A stretch of DNA of 49,449 nt from Bacteroidota bacterium (GTDB lineage: Bacteria; Bacteroidota; Ignavibacteria; UBA10030; UBA8401), in assembly GCA_030679145.1 (NCBI GenBank), contig JAUXTU010000058.1, positions 1 through 49,449 on the forward strand. The letters run 5' to 3'. The first letter of the stretch is position 1. Each line of letters begins with the position of its first letter. Made by a program: the position numbers and the translations under genes. The notes below the pieces were generated by a model, which was given only the letters and a program-made list of their open reading frames with translations, ran no database searches and had not been told where the DNA came from. This document shows positions 17,572 to 26,435 of the stretch, one piece after another.

Positions 17572-20103
17572 ATGGTAACACCATCTGAAAATAAATCAAT
17601 ACCGATGTCTGAGCGCTTGAAGGAAGTTGCGCAGCTTCTAAAACATGCTGATAAACTTGTTAAAGAAGGTGATCTTTCTACAGCGTTGGAGTTCATTGCA
17701 AAAGCGCGTTCGTATGATTCACGCCATTTATATGCGTTGGCGTATGAAGAGCGTGTTCGGACACTGCTGAATGCAAAAAACCTTGAAGATGCAAAGAAAA
17801 AATCTGCAGGAATATCACCTGCCGCTCCATCTGAGGGCGAACAGAAGATTGCTCCAATGCTCCAGCATCTTTCTGAGCTCGCGATTACAGAAGTACAACA
17901 CAGTGCAACGGTAGCTGCTCAACATGAACAAGCAGTTGAACTTCAGAAAAAGGAAGAGAAACAACGATCAAAGGATGACGAATTGCGTCGCAGTGCAATT
18001 GAATCGAAAATTGCTGCTTTTCTCACCCGCGCAAATGGATATTTCGAACAAAAGGAATTCAATCGAGCACTTGATGAGATCGCTCGCGCGTATCTTCTTG
18101 ATCCGGTCAATGAAAAGATTCAATTGCTAGAAGAGACGATCCGAAAGAGACAGGAAGAATCAAGACGCGAAGACGAAGCTGAACGACAAAGAAAAACAGA
18201 GGAAGAACGCCAGCGTCGACAGGAACTTCTTAAGTTTCAGTCGTTACAAATTCAAAAAGAAAAAGAGGATAAACTTCAACAGGAAGAACAAGACCGAAAG
18301 CGTGCTCAAGAAGATAAAGTACAACAATATTTGCTGCAAGTGAATGAGCTCTTTCAGGCAAATAAACTTGATGAAGCATTAAGTGAGTTGGCATTTGTTG
18401 TTGTGATCGATCCGTTGAATGAGGAAGTATTGCGCTTAGAACAAAAAATTTTGGAACTACAGGAACGTCAACAGCAAGTTCAGTTGGAGCAATATCAACG
18501 GCAGATGGAGGAGCGTCAGAAGAAACGTGAAATGATTCTGGTAACAATTCGGAAACACATTTCCAATGCTGAAACATTAGCGAAACAGCAAAAATTCACC
18601 GATGCCCTCCGTACGATCACCCGTGCAACAGTGCTCGATCCGCTCAACGAAGAACTGCAGGAGAGTGAACGACGTATCCTTGCAATGCAGGAAGAGCATT
18701 ACCGGCAGGATGAAGAGAGCAAACTTTCATTGCAGGCACAGATCCACGCTCAGCAGGAAGAAGAACTGTTGCGCATTGAAACTACCGGCCGTGAACAAGT
18801 GCTCCTTGGTGAAACCGAGGAAACACGCGTACGTCAGCAAAACGATAAACAAAAAATCCAGCATTTTTTAGAAAGAGCAAAACAGTTCCTTAGTGAGCGT
18901 CAGTTTGAAGCTGCGCTGGGAGAAGTTGCATTGGCTTTTATCATTAATCCGTTTGATGATGATGTGAAGCAGGTAGAGCAGACGATCGTGGTTGAACGCG
19001 AGACATTTCAATCTCAAGAACGCGATCAGGTTCAGCAGGTGCACGATGATCTGCAAAAAAATAAAAATACGGCAAGCGCGAAGATTCGAATGCATCTAAT
19101 GGAAGCTGAACGTCTTCGATCGATCCAGCAATTCAGCAAGGCATTCAATGAAGTTGCTAAAGCATTCATTCTAGATCCATTGAATGAAGACATTCAGGAA
19201 TATGAACAACAACTACAGGTGGAATTTGATGCATTCTTAACGGAAGAATTTAACCGGAAGAATGTGGAAGAACAAACAAAAATGATTAGTCGAAATCTTC
19301 AACATGCCGCAGAACTTGAAGAACGAGGCCTTTTTGAAGAATCGTTATCTGAGATTACAAGCGGACTATCGATCGATGAGAACAATCAGCAATTATTGGA
19401 AATGAAAGATCGAGTTACTGCCGCCTTACTCCGTTGGCAGGAACTGCATAGAGAAGAAACCCGCAATCTTGAAATCCAAAAATTATTGATTATTGCAAGA
19501 GAATATTTGATGGTAGAAAAGTTTGATGAAGCGAAAATTGCGGTGAATAAAACATTAGAGTTATCTCCTGAGCATGCAGAATCATTATTGTTGCTGTCTG
19601 AAATAGAATCGGTTTCAGCTCAGGCAAAAGAGCGCCGCATTATAGAGGTACGACATGAACGAGTTGCCGCTCATCTTGCAGCAGCGCAGACGTTTTTGAT
19701 GTCAAATATCCTTGATAAAGCGTTGGCTGAAATCCTTTCGGGATTAGTATTGGACCCTACCAATGAGGAATTACAAAAGCTTGAGCAACGGATTATGGTG
19801 CTTCATGATGCAAAAATCTCCTCTTCTCGCATACCTTCTTCTACAATGTCGTCTCCCCAGAATATCTCGAAGCAAGAACAGGAGAGACTGATCCGTATTC
19901 ACATTCGAGTTGCATCCGAATTTCGGTCGCAAGACGATTTTGTTAAAGCCCTTGATGAAGTTGCGCATGGTCTGACAGTGGATATGCAGAATCCGGGATT
20001 ACTTCAACTTGATAACGACATTCGCGCAGAACAAGAAGAACACGATATCAAGGCGGCCCAAGGTCTTAAACTCATTTACTCCAGCACGAAAGCGGCGGGA
20101 TAA
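17572..20103 (+). CDS. TPR-like/coiled-coil repeat protein, 10 units
   Basis: 843 aa, a longer paralogue of the preceding gene. The N-terminal unit (LLKHADKLVKEGDLSTALEFI) aligns with that of the neighbour, and nine further units follow, for example LTRANGYFEQKEFNRALDEI and LQHAAELEERGLFEESLSEI, each ending near DP.NE...LE..I. Between them are charged coiled coils (many REEQ/KQ repeats). Cytoplasmic, no enzyme motif. Its TAATG end overlaps the next gene's start. The linker charge pattern is so biased that opposite-strand frames look open; those are artefacts. Function not recognised; scaffold for a signalling complex is a guess. Confidence 0.7.
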   Translation: MVTPSENKSIPMSERLKEVAQLLKHADKLVKEGDLSTALEFIAKARSYDSRHLYALAYEERVRTLLNAKNLEDAKKKSAGISPAAPSEGEQKIAPMLQHLSELAITEVQHSATVAAQHEQAVELQKKEEKQRSKDDELRRSAIESKIAAFLTRANGYFEQKEFNRALDEIARAYLLDPVNEKIQLLEETIRKRQEESRREDEAERQRKTEEERQRRQELLKFQSLQIQKEKEDKLQQEEQDRKRAQEDKVQQYLLQVNELFQANKLDEALSELAFVVVIDPLNEEVLRLEQKILELQERQQQVQLEQYQRQMEERQKKREMILVTIRKHISNAETLAKQQKFTDALRTITRATVLDPLNEELQESERRILAMQEEHYRQDEESKLSLQAQIHAQQEEELLRIETTGREQVLLGETEETRVRQQNDKQKIQHFLERAKQFLSERQFEAALGEVALAFIINPFDDDVKQVEQTIVVERETFQSQERDQVQQVHDDLQKNKNTASAKIRMHLMEAERLRSIQQFSKAFNEVAKAFILDPLNEDIQEYEQQLQVEFDAFLTEEFNRKNVEEQTKMISRNLQHAAELEERGLFEESLSEITSGLSIDENNQQLLEMKDRVTAALLRWQELHREETRNLEIQKLLIIAREYLMVEKFDEAKIAVNKTLELSPEHAESLLLLSEIESVSAQAKERRIIEVRHERVAAHLAAAQTFLMSNILDKALAEILSGLVLDPTNEELQKLEQRIMVLHDAKISSSRIPSSTMSSPQNISKQEQERLIRIHIRVASEFRSQDDFVKALDEVAHGLTVDMQNPGLLQLDNDIRAEQEEHDIKAAQGLKLIYSSTKAAG

Positions 20104-20585
20104 TGTCCATCGATTCATTACAGATAATACTTCGCGAAGTTCAGCAAGAAGTACTTCGTCATCAATATGCATCTGCGTTAAAGATCATCCGTGATGCGAA
20201 GATCATTGATCTTCATAATATCTATCTTTCAACACTCGAACAATTTGTTGCAAAACTTCCTTTGTCTTCATCCAAAGAATTCTCCCAAGAGCTTGCAATG
20301 GAAAATGAACAGATACTGTCATTATTGATCGATCGTTCACTTCGTGATCAAGAACGGAGAACGTCTAAACGGTCGGATAGATTCATTGCGCCGGATGAAC
20401 GGACCGTCATGCTTGAAAAAATCAAGAATAAATATTTTCAACATGCGGATGAATTTATTGAGAAGAAAGAATATGGAAGAGCGCTGGAAGATATCCAGCG
20501 AGTGTATTTTTTTGACCCGCTGAATTTTGTGGCAAAGGAATATGAACAAAAGATAGCCCAGCTTGCGGAGCTGAATAAAAAATAA
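20103..20585 (+). CDS. Short TPR-like repeat protein, 2 units (third paralogue)
   Basis: 160 aa with the same N-terminal unit (LREVQQEVLRHQYASALKII) and one full C-terminal unit (YFQHADEFIEKKEYGRALEDIQRVYFFDPLN split by linker), the minimum form of the family. ATG overlaps the previous stop (TAATG), so it is co-translated. Short single-copy paralogues next to long ones often act as caps or regulators of the same polymer; that is speculation. Confidence 0.65.
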   Translation: MSIDSLQIILREVQQEVLRHQYASALKIIRDAKIIDLHNIYLSTLEQFVAKLPLSSSKEFSQELAMENEQILSLLIDRSLRDQERRTSKRSDRFIAPDERTVMLEKIKNKYFQHADEFIEKKEYGRALEDIQRVYFFDPLNFVAKEYEQKIAQLAELNKK

Positions 20586-20594
20586 ATGCTGGAC

Positions 20595-21152
20595 TTATTT
20601 TGTTATTGAAACCAACCGCGCCAGTGTTCGAATCGACTTCAGATCGATCGTAAATGACTTAACGTCGATCTTTTCATTCTTAGTATCCCGGAAATACAAT
20701 AATCCTCGAACCGATCGAGCCGTGGTCATGCTCTCAATAATTTGTTTGCTGCCAACAACTAAAAATTTTATAACATGTTTTGCGTCTCTCTCATTTCGAA
20801 AACCGGTCTTTTGAATTTTTAATTCGTTGCTCGGCTTACCGTCAATGATAAATTGTACGTGTGTATTTGCCGGAAGCTGCGGTTTTAATGCTGCATTGAA
20901 TTTTCCAATCTCTTCAAACCGAATGGCATACAGCGGACCGCTTCCTTGCCGAATCTCGAAATCAGGATTGAACACTAACTCATAGCCTAATAGACCATGG
21001 GTTGCAAGTTTGTGCTGTACATTGACAGGTGTTGAAAATGTCATCCACCGACCAGGACCATGCTCTTGTATTGTATAGATATCTTCGTTTTGAGAAAATC
21101 CCGCAGATGTAAAAAGGCAAAATATTGAAACAGATAGTAAGAAAATTTTCAT
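20595..21152 (-). CDS. Secreted protein of unknown function
   Basis: 185 aa from ATG at 21152-21150 (GGAG-type site upstream). Signal peptide MKIFLLSVSIFCLFTSAGFS, then a beta-rich mature part with Asp/Arg patches (GPGRWMTFSTPVNVQHKL; VQFIIDGKPSNELKIQK). An upstream ATG at 21230 would add a non-signal-like leader and is rejected. I recognise no family. It converges with the repeat-protein operon. Confidence 0.6.
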   Translation of the reverse strand: MKIFLLSVSIFCLFTSAGFSQNEDIYTIQEHGPGRWMTFSTPVNVQHKLATHGLLGYELVFNPDFEIRQGSGPLYAIRFEEIGKFNAALKPQLPANTHVQFIIDGKPSNELKIQKTGFRNERDAKHVIKFLVVGSKQIIESMTTARSVRGLLYFRDTKNEKIDVKSFTIDLKSIRTLARLVSITK

Positions 21153-21415
21153 TGTAAGGCTCCGAATCAATAATGGACAATGTTGGCAGTTGCGTAAAGC
21201 TACATCAAACGGTGAATATAGTGAAGCCAAAGCAATAGTGGTTTAATGAGGTATTGGTTCTTTTGAAATGTTACTAAATCTGCACAAAAATACCAAAAAT
21301 GCAGTACATTGTAAAGGAATCGAGAAAATTTTTCTAAACTCTCATAGTTTGTTTCCGTAACTTAATACCGCTTACAGTCGTATTATTTCAACTTCAACAT
21401 TTTTTCATTTATTGA

Positions 21416-24205
21416 ATGACAACTTTCTTAGACAGAATGAATATCTATAGAATACTGCTCGGACTGCTGTTGTCATTCTTATTGATTCTATCTGCGGTAA
21501 CATTCTATTCCTTCATTAGTACTCCGACGGACGAAAATGTTTTTCGAAATCCTCTGTCAAACCTGATGGTAGTGAAGAATTTCTCAGCTGAAATGCATGG
21601 TAAACGTGTCGTTCAAAGCACGAGATCACTTCCGATAACGTCAACATTGGATTCCATTATCACCGGCGATCTGATCATCTCTATTAATAACGGAACAGTA
21701 AAAACAATGAAAGATGTTGCAAGAGCCCTTGATGAAGGTCCGCAGAATGATATCCGTTTTGAAGTACTTAGACCGTCAACAAACAATATTCTGTTATTCA
21801 AGACAAAACGTTCTTTATTGAAAACTGAATTTTTAGTATTCCTTCCTTCGCATGTTTTAGTGACCGATGTAACCGTCGGTGGTGCTTCGGACAGGGCTGG
21901 AATGAAGATTGGTGATCTTATTCTGCGAATAAATGAACAAGAATTTAAGACTGATGTCGAAGCTGATAGAATCCTGCGCTTAGGTCAGATCGGCAAATCA
22001 TTAAAATATGAAATTCTTCGTAACAACCGGTTTGTTGAATTAAATGTTGAATTGGCAAAATTTGGGATTCCGATCTCGATACTGATCTTTTGTCTGGCGG
22101 GAGTGCTGTGGATGTGTATCGGGGGTTTCATTATTATTTCAAGACCAAACATTATTGCGGCGCGTCTGATTGGTTCATCATTTCTATTCGTTGGTTTTTT
22201 CATGACAGTGCTTATTGTTCGAAGAGATGTTGATTCGACACCATTCATCATTATCCGAAATATTATCATGAATGGTGGTTTTGTCTTTGGTGTGTCCGCC
22301 ATGTTTCATTCGTTCCATTATTTTCCGCTTGAACGAACTGATCTTATCGATAAAAAGTGGATCATCCCCGGATATTACATTACGGCAATAGTTTCATCGT
22401 TAATCTCGTACGTTGTCAATTCTCCGTTTCCATTAGCTCTTCTATTGATCTACGGAATTTATATTTCTATACGCTACCGCAAAGGTATTTCTCTTGAATA
22501 TAAACGGCTTAATCGTGTGAACAAATGGACATCGTTGATCGTTGGTGTCACTATGTCGATCATTGGTTTCTTTTTCACAAACATACTGCAAGTTATTGTG
22601 GTAGGTGCAATGGGATTAATTTTATCCGCAATTCCTCTGTCATATCTTTTCACCATCGGACGATATCGATTGCTGGATCTGAATTTCCGAGTTCGCAGGA
22701 ACACTCAATACAGTATCGTTACTATTATATGGGGTATTATTGTTTTTTATATTTTAACGTGGACATTTTTTAAACTTCCTATGCTTGAACTTCCGCAGGC
22801 TAATATTGTTTTTACCGGAACGGCAATTGAGATAAACGATACACCTGCACTGGCTTCAGAGCGGGAAGCATCCGAACATGTTATGCTGATGGTCATTGCG
22901 ATCGGTTTAACATTTGTTGTATTGCGTGTGCGAAAAGTCGGTCAGCAGTTAATTGATAAAAAATATTATCGGCAGCAATATGACTATCGCCGCGCCTCGC
23001 TTGAATTGGGAGAAATTCTTGCAACTACATTAACCATGGATGATCTTGCGCGCGGACTTGTTCGTAAATTGAGCGAGTTGATGAAATTAAAACGGGTTGG
23101 TGTGTTGTTCTTTCGCGAGGAGAAAAACTGCTCCTGCCTTTCAGCATACGGATTCGATGGGAAAGTATGGGAAGAATTTTGTATTTCTCACGAACGTGAA
23201 TTGATCACAAGTATTCATCAATTTAAAAATGAATTTAGAATTGACTATTTACCGACCTTGCTCAAAGATGAATTTCATCGTGAAGGATTCCATTACGGCG
23301 TTCCAATTCGCTCAAAAGAAAAATTGATCGGTGTATTGCTGGTTGGAGAAAAACAATCGGAAACAACATTCCGGCAGGAAGATCTGGCATTCCTTTCAAC
23401 AACGGCAAAACAGGCATCCGTTGCAATTGAAAATGCATTTCTCTATGAAGAGTTAGCGGAAAAAGAGAGAATGAAGCACGAGTTGCAAATTGCCCGGCGT
23501 ATTCAGTTGGATTCGCTCCCTCAAACCACGCCGGAAATTCAGGGATTAGAGATTTCGGGAACATCTATTCCTGCAATGGAAGTCGGCGGAGACTTTTTTG
23601 ATTATCTCTCGAATGGAAATGGGGCACTCACTGTTGTGATCGGTGATGTAAGCGGGAAAGGGACGTCGGCAGCGTTATACATGTCTAAAGTACAAGGAAT
23701 TTTGCGATCGCTTCATGGATTCGATCTTTCTCCCAAAGAATTATTTCAGAGAGCAAATAAATTGCTTTGTCAGGATCTTGAAAAACGGTCCTTCGTTACA
23801 GTGCTGGGTGTTGAATTCGATCCCAAAAAACGGTCGGCGATTGTATCAAGAGCAGGACATTTACCGCTGTGGCATTATGAGTTCAAGTCAAAGACCGTGA
23901 AAAAAATATTGCCTCGCGGACTAGGATTAGGATTGAACAATGCATCAGTTTTTACTGCTGAGATGAAAGAGAAAAAAACACAATACGAAAAAGGTGATGT
24001 TTTCCTTTTTGCAACGGACGGAGTCACCGAAGCGCATAATACAGGCGGAGATTTTGGTGAAGAACGTCTTCAGAATATCTTGAGTGATAATGCAGAAAAA
24101 TCTGCACAAGAAATTCAAACAATAATTTTACATGAACTTTCTTCATTTGTTGGTAACCAAGAACAACATGATGATCAGACAGTGGTGGTTGTAAAAGCTG
24201 TGTAA
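21416..24205 (+). CDS. PDZ-membrane-GAF-PP2C (SpoIIE/RsbU) phosphatase
   Basis: 929 aa. Order: TM (about 10-33), two PDZ-like domains (about 50-130 and 140-215, with SIITGDLIISINNG and GASDRAGMKIGDLILRINEQ), six to seven membrane segments to about 430, one more TM near 490, GAF about 540-680 (GVLFFREEKNCSCLSAYGFDG), and a SpoIIE-type Ser/Thr phosphatase to the end with VGGDFFDY, GDVSGKG, FATDGVTEA and DDQTVVV metal-binding motifs. Phosphatases of this class usually dephosphorylate anti-sigma-factor antagonists in partner-switching stress control; no RsbW/RsbV gene is in view. Two terminators follow. Confidence 0.9.
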   Translation: MTTFLDRMNIYRILLGLLLSFLLILSAVTFYSFISTPTDENVFRNPLSNLMVVKNFSAEMHGKRVVQSTRSLPITSTLDSIITGDLIISINNGTVKTMKDVARALDEGPQNDIRFEVLRPSTNNILLFKTKRSLLKTEFLVFLPSHVLVTDVTVGGASDRAGMKIGDLILRINEQEFKTDVEADRILRLGQIGKSLKYEILRNNRFVELNVELAKFGIPISILIFCLAGVLWMCIGGFIIISRPNIIAARLIGSSFLFVGFFMTVLIVRRDVDSTPFIIIRNIIMNGGFVFGVSAMFHSFHYFPLERTDLIDKKWIIPGYYITAIVSSLISYVVNSPFPLALLLIYGIYISIRYRKGISLEYKRLNRVNKWTSLIVGVTMSIIGFFFTNILQVIVVGAMGLILSAIPLSYLFTIGRYRLLDLNFRVRRNTQYSIVTIIWGIIVFYILTWTFFKLPMLELPQANIVFTGTAIEINDTPALASEREASEHVMLMVIAIGLTFVVLRVRKVGQQLIDKKYYRQQYDYRRASLELGEILATTLTMDDLARGLVRKLSELMKLKRVGVLFFREEKNCSCLSAYGFDGKVWEEFCISHERELITSIHQFKNEFRIDYLPTLLKDEFHREGFHYGVPIRSKEKLIGVLLVGEKQSETTFRQEDLAFLSTTAKQASVAIENAFLYEELAEKERMKHELQIARRIQLDSLPQTTPEIQGLEISGTSIPAMEVGGDFFDYLSNGNGALTVVIGDVSGKGTSAALYMSKVQGILRSLHGFDLSPKELFQRANKLLCQDLEKRSFVTVLGVEFDPKKRSAIVSRAGHLPLWHYEFKSKTVKKILPRGLGLGLNNASVFTAEMKEKKTQYEKGDVFLFATDGVTEAHNTGGDFGEERLQNILSDNAEKSAQEIQTIILHELSSFVGNQEQHDDQTVVVVKAV

Positions 24206-24210
24206 TAAAA

Positions 24211-24243
24211 ATTGAACCGTTCGTTTCAAACGAACGGTTCAAT
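24211..24243 (+). terminator. Long inverted repeat terminator after the PP2C gene
   Basis: ATTGAACCGTTCGTTT is followed, after one C, by its exact reverse complement, giving a 14-bp stem with a 5-base loop 3 bp after the stop codon. It has only a modest T-run (no uridines), so it may work jointly with the next hairpin. Confidence 0.7.
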
Positions 24244-24255
24244 TAAAGAAAAGAA

Positions 24256-24276
24256 AACGCCGCATTATGCGGCGTT
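24256..24276 (+). terminator. Intrinsic terminator (AACGCCGCA stem)
   Basis: AACGCCGCA (24256-24264), TTA loop, TGCGGCGTT (24268-24276) followed by TCTTTATTT. A normal Rho-independent terminator for the phosphatase gene. Confidence 0.85.
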
Positions 24277-24346
24277 CTTTATTTGTAGTGCGTTCGAGAA
24301 ACTTAGATGTCATGCTTCTGCGAGAGAACATTTATGTTTGACAATC

Positions 24347-24390
24347 CAGTGTAAATACATTGAAAATAATGTGAAAGATATTTTACACTG
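24347..24390. repeat. Imperfectly spaced inverted repeat between convergent genes
   Basis: CAGTGTAAA (24347-24355) and TTTACACTG (24382-24390), 26-base spacer. Could end the GH30 transcript or bind a dimer; the evidence is weak. Confidence 0.3.
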
Positions 24391-24422
24391 AAATTTTATC
24401 AGCTTTACTATTAAACGTAATT

Positions 24423-25871
24423 CTAAAACACAAACGTGCCAACCGTTTTACCAGGTATAGTAGTTGAAAAGGCCGCATCGCCAAGTTTTACTCTTATCAT
24501 TTGTTTTTCCATGGCGGTATTTGAAACGATAAGAACTATAGACCCGTCAGGATTGATGAATGCTACATTATTTATTGATTTATCAGTAAGATTAGAATAT
24601 ATACGATACGCCCCTACGTTAACAAATTTAGAAATTTGTCCCATCAAATAATATTCACCTGTTAACCAATAATTATCATGATTTTCGGCATCTTTTATTA
24701 TCATTGAATGTCCGGGGGTACCGGTCCATTGCTCCGGTCCTCTTTCACTATTAAGAATTGTAACCCAGCCAATGTAGGTTCTCGACCAATTGTTGAAAAT
24801 ATCAATTATATCACTCACTCCGTCAGCACCCCAATAACTGCGTTCGGTGAAATAGATTGCTTTGTCAGGAAATAAATGATGAACACTTCTAACTTCGTTA
24901 ATAGCCCACGAGTAACCATGAAATGCATTACCATAAATGACAGAATTTGAAACAGTATCAGAAAGAATCGGTTTTATATAGTTTAACGCACCATCATAAT
25001 TATGATCATAAATTAAAATTTTAGTATCTAAATTATTTTTGGTTAATTCTTTACTTAAGGCAATTGATAAATTCCGGGATTGTTCCGATGTAAGCGAACA
25101 GCCGGGATAATCAATCGGCATGTATAGAGGTTCATTTTGTAACGTGATTGCAAAAACAGGAATTCCTTTTTCCTTGTATGCTAATAAAAATTTTGTCAAA
25201 TATTTTGCGTAGACTTCTGTATACTTTGATAAAAAATTACCTCCAACAATTTTTTTTGATGTTTTCATCCACGCGGGCGGTGACCATGGCGAGGCAATAA
25301 ATCGCAGTTTAGGATTAATTTTCAATGCCTCTTGCAGCACACTTACAATATTAAAATCAATATCTTTTTGAATTGAAAAATGCGTTAACAATGTATCTTC
25401 TGTGTTATTTGGAGTATCGTCATAGGTATAAAATTTACGTGATGTAAAATCCGCAGAGCCGATACATATGCGCATCATATTAAAGCCAATTCCTTTGTGA
25501 GGCGAAACTATCAGTTGGAGTAATTCTTCGCGCTTTGTGGTTTTCATACTCGATAAATTAAAAACTGTAGTTTCCTCAAAGGAATATCCGAAACCTTCAA
25601 AAGGTTGATACTTAATTGATGAATCAACAATGATAGTATTCCCAAGTGCGTCTGACGTCTGAAATATCAAATCAGGCTGCTGCGTAAGTTTGTTTGTAAA
25701 CTCCTTAGGGGCATGGAACCATGACGAATCTGCGGGCATTACCTCAGTGGTGAACCACACTTTTACAGGCTTGTAAGTTATATTATTACAATCCATGAAT
25801 ATGAGGCACAAAAAGAGTGAAAGAAAATTCACGGTGAACTTTGCAAAACTAGATGCGCGGAAATTTTTCAT
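24423..25871 (-). CDS. Secreted glycoside hydrolase family 30 enzyme
   Basis: 482 aa from the ATG at 25871 (MKNFRASS). The start was chosen because further upstream codons are a translated dispersed repeat. N-terminal signal/lipoprotein-like segment FLSLFLCLIFMDC, then a (beta/alpha)8 core with FEGFGYSFEE, RICIGSADFT, IASPWSPPAWMK, acid/base Glu247 in TLQNEPLY and nucleophile Glu343 in YFTERSYWG, the hallmark of GH30 (glucosylceramidase/beta-glucosidase and xylanase types), and a C-terminal beta domain. It hydrolyses beta-linked glycans outside the cytoplasm; substrate is unresolved. It ends 34 bp from the convergent phosphatase region. Confidence 0.88.
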   Translation of the reverse strand: MKNFRASSFAKFTVNFLSLFLCLIFMDCNNITYKPVKVWFTTEVMPADSSWFHAPKEFTNKLTQQPDLIFQTSDALGNTIIVDSSIKYQPFEGFGYSFEETTVFNLSSMKTTKREELLQLIVSPHKGIGFNMMRICIGSADFTSRKFYTYDDTPNNTEDTLLTHFSIQKDIDFNIVSVLQEALKINPKLRFIASPWSPPAWMKTSKKIVGGNFLSKYTEVYAKYLTKFLLAYKEKGIPVFAITLQNEPLYMPIDYPGCSLTSEQSRNLSIALSKELTKNNLDTKILIYDHNYDGALNYIKPILSDTVSNSVIYGNAFHGYSWAINEVRSVHHLFPDKAIYFTERSYWGADGVSDIIDIFNNWSRTYIGWVTILNSERGPEQWTGTPGHSMIIKDAENHDNYWLTGEYYLMGQISKFVNVGAYRIYSNLTDKSINNVAFINPDGSIVLIVSNTAMEKQMIRVKLGDAAFSTTIPGKTVGTFVF

Positions 25872-25908
25872 ATTTATTTCTAATTGGGTTAAATACCCCG
25901 ACCTTTCG

Positions 25909-25993
25909 TTGTCATTCCGGCGAAAGTCTACGAAGTGATGCCTTCGGCACCGGAATCCAGAAAAATGGATGCCAGCGTACGCTGGCATGACAA
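25909..25993. repeat. Dispersed palindromic repeat (TTGTCAT...ATGACAA)
   Basis: Terminal inverted repeats TTGTCAT and ATGACAA flank a stretch with the CCGG-type stem and the perfect palindrome GCCAGCGTACGCTGGC. On the minus strand it is open as a MPAYAGIHF-type reading frame that would falsely extend the GH30 protein. Matches the class seen inside the helicase gene and at 47864. Confidence 0.75.
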
Positions 25994-26027
25994 ATACTCC
26001 GCAGCTTGCTGCGAAAAAATTTATTTG

Positions 26028-26099
26028 TAGCGCGTACGGGAATCGAACCCGTATTTAAGCCTTGAGAGGGCTCCGTCCTAACCGTTAGACGAACGCGCC
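26028..26099 (-). tRNA. tRNA-Glu (anticodon CTC)
   Basis: Folds as a standard cloverleaf reading leftward: 7-bp acceptor (first pair G.U), D-arm GTCT/GGAC, anticodon stem GAGCC/GGCTT with loop CTCTCAA giving anticodon CTC, and T-arm ACGGG-TTCGATT-CCCGT. The 3' CCA is not encoded. Bases 26062-26099 lie in the 41-bp repeat shared with 29457-29497, so the 5' half comes from the inserted element and the right copy is a truncated half-tRNA. Confidence 0.9.
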
Positions 26100-26102
26100 G
26101 GT
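26062..26102. repeat. Attachment site repeat, left (attL) within tRNA-Glu
   Basis: A 41-bp sequence identical to 29457-29497, beginning TTGAGAGGGC and ending GCGCCGGT. It covers the 5' half of tRNA-Glu from the anticodon loop plus 3 bp upstream. After 5 unlike bases both copies share ATCTTTGAA, so the homology extends a little further. Confidence 0.9.
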
Positions 26103-26435
26103 GCAAAATCTTTGAAATTCCTATATAATCAACAGATCAAGTGAGACATATTTAGAAAAATTACTGAACAATCCAGCACTTTTCGATGAAATAGTAACCA
26201 CGTCAACCAGAACAAAATCTAATTTTATAATTTACGAAATGAATGTCTGGAGTGCAATAATACTTACTGTTGATTATTTTTTAAGTGGAATGATAATTAC
26301 GCCGAAACAAAACCAGAATTGAATTCTTCTGGTTATCAGGTTTAGAATTATCCGGTTTATAATATCAAATAAATTTGAATTGCATACTATTTTGCTTAAA
26401 TTCCCTACCAGAGGATTAGAGGAAAATACCATACA
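26103..26435. other. Gene-free leader of the element
   Basis: AT-rich, no convincing coding ORF. It holds the candidate AbiE operator and promoter at 26311-26363 and the new upstream region of tRNA-Glu (26103-26160), where I see TATATA-like boxes but no convincing -35 partner. Confidence 0.6.
26311..26363 (+). promoter_or_regulatory. Candidate AbiE promoter with 8-bp inverted repeat
   Basis: AACCAGAA (26311-26318) and TTCTGGTT (26327-26334) form an inverted repeat with an 8-bp spacer, directly upstream of a TATAAT at 26358-26363, 73 bp before the antitoxin start. AbiEi antitoxins repress their operon by binding such inverted repeats; the -35 here is poor. Confidence 0.4.

Noticed and set aside
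25872-25988. N-terminal extension of the GH30 protein
   Set aside because: Translates a dispersed repeat and precedes the true signal peptide.
26000-26019. CGCAGC-TT-GCTGCG hairpin as tRNA terminator
   Set aside because: The A-tract is on the wrong side for leftward transcription, so it does not fit an intrinsic terminator for tRNA-Glu.
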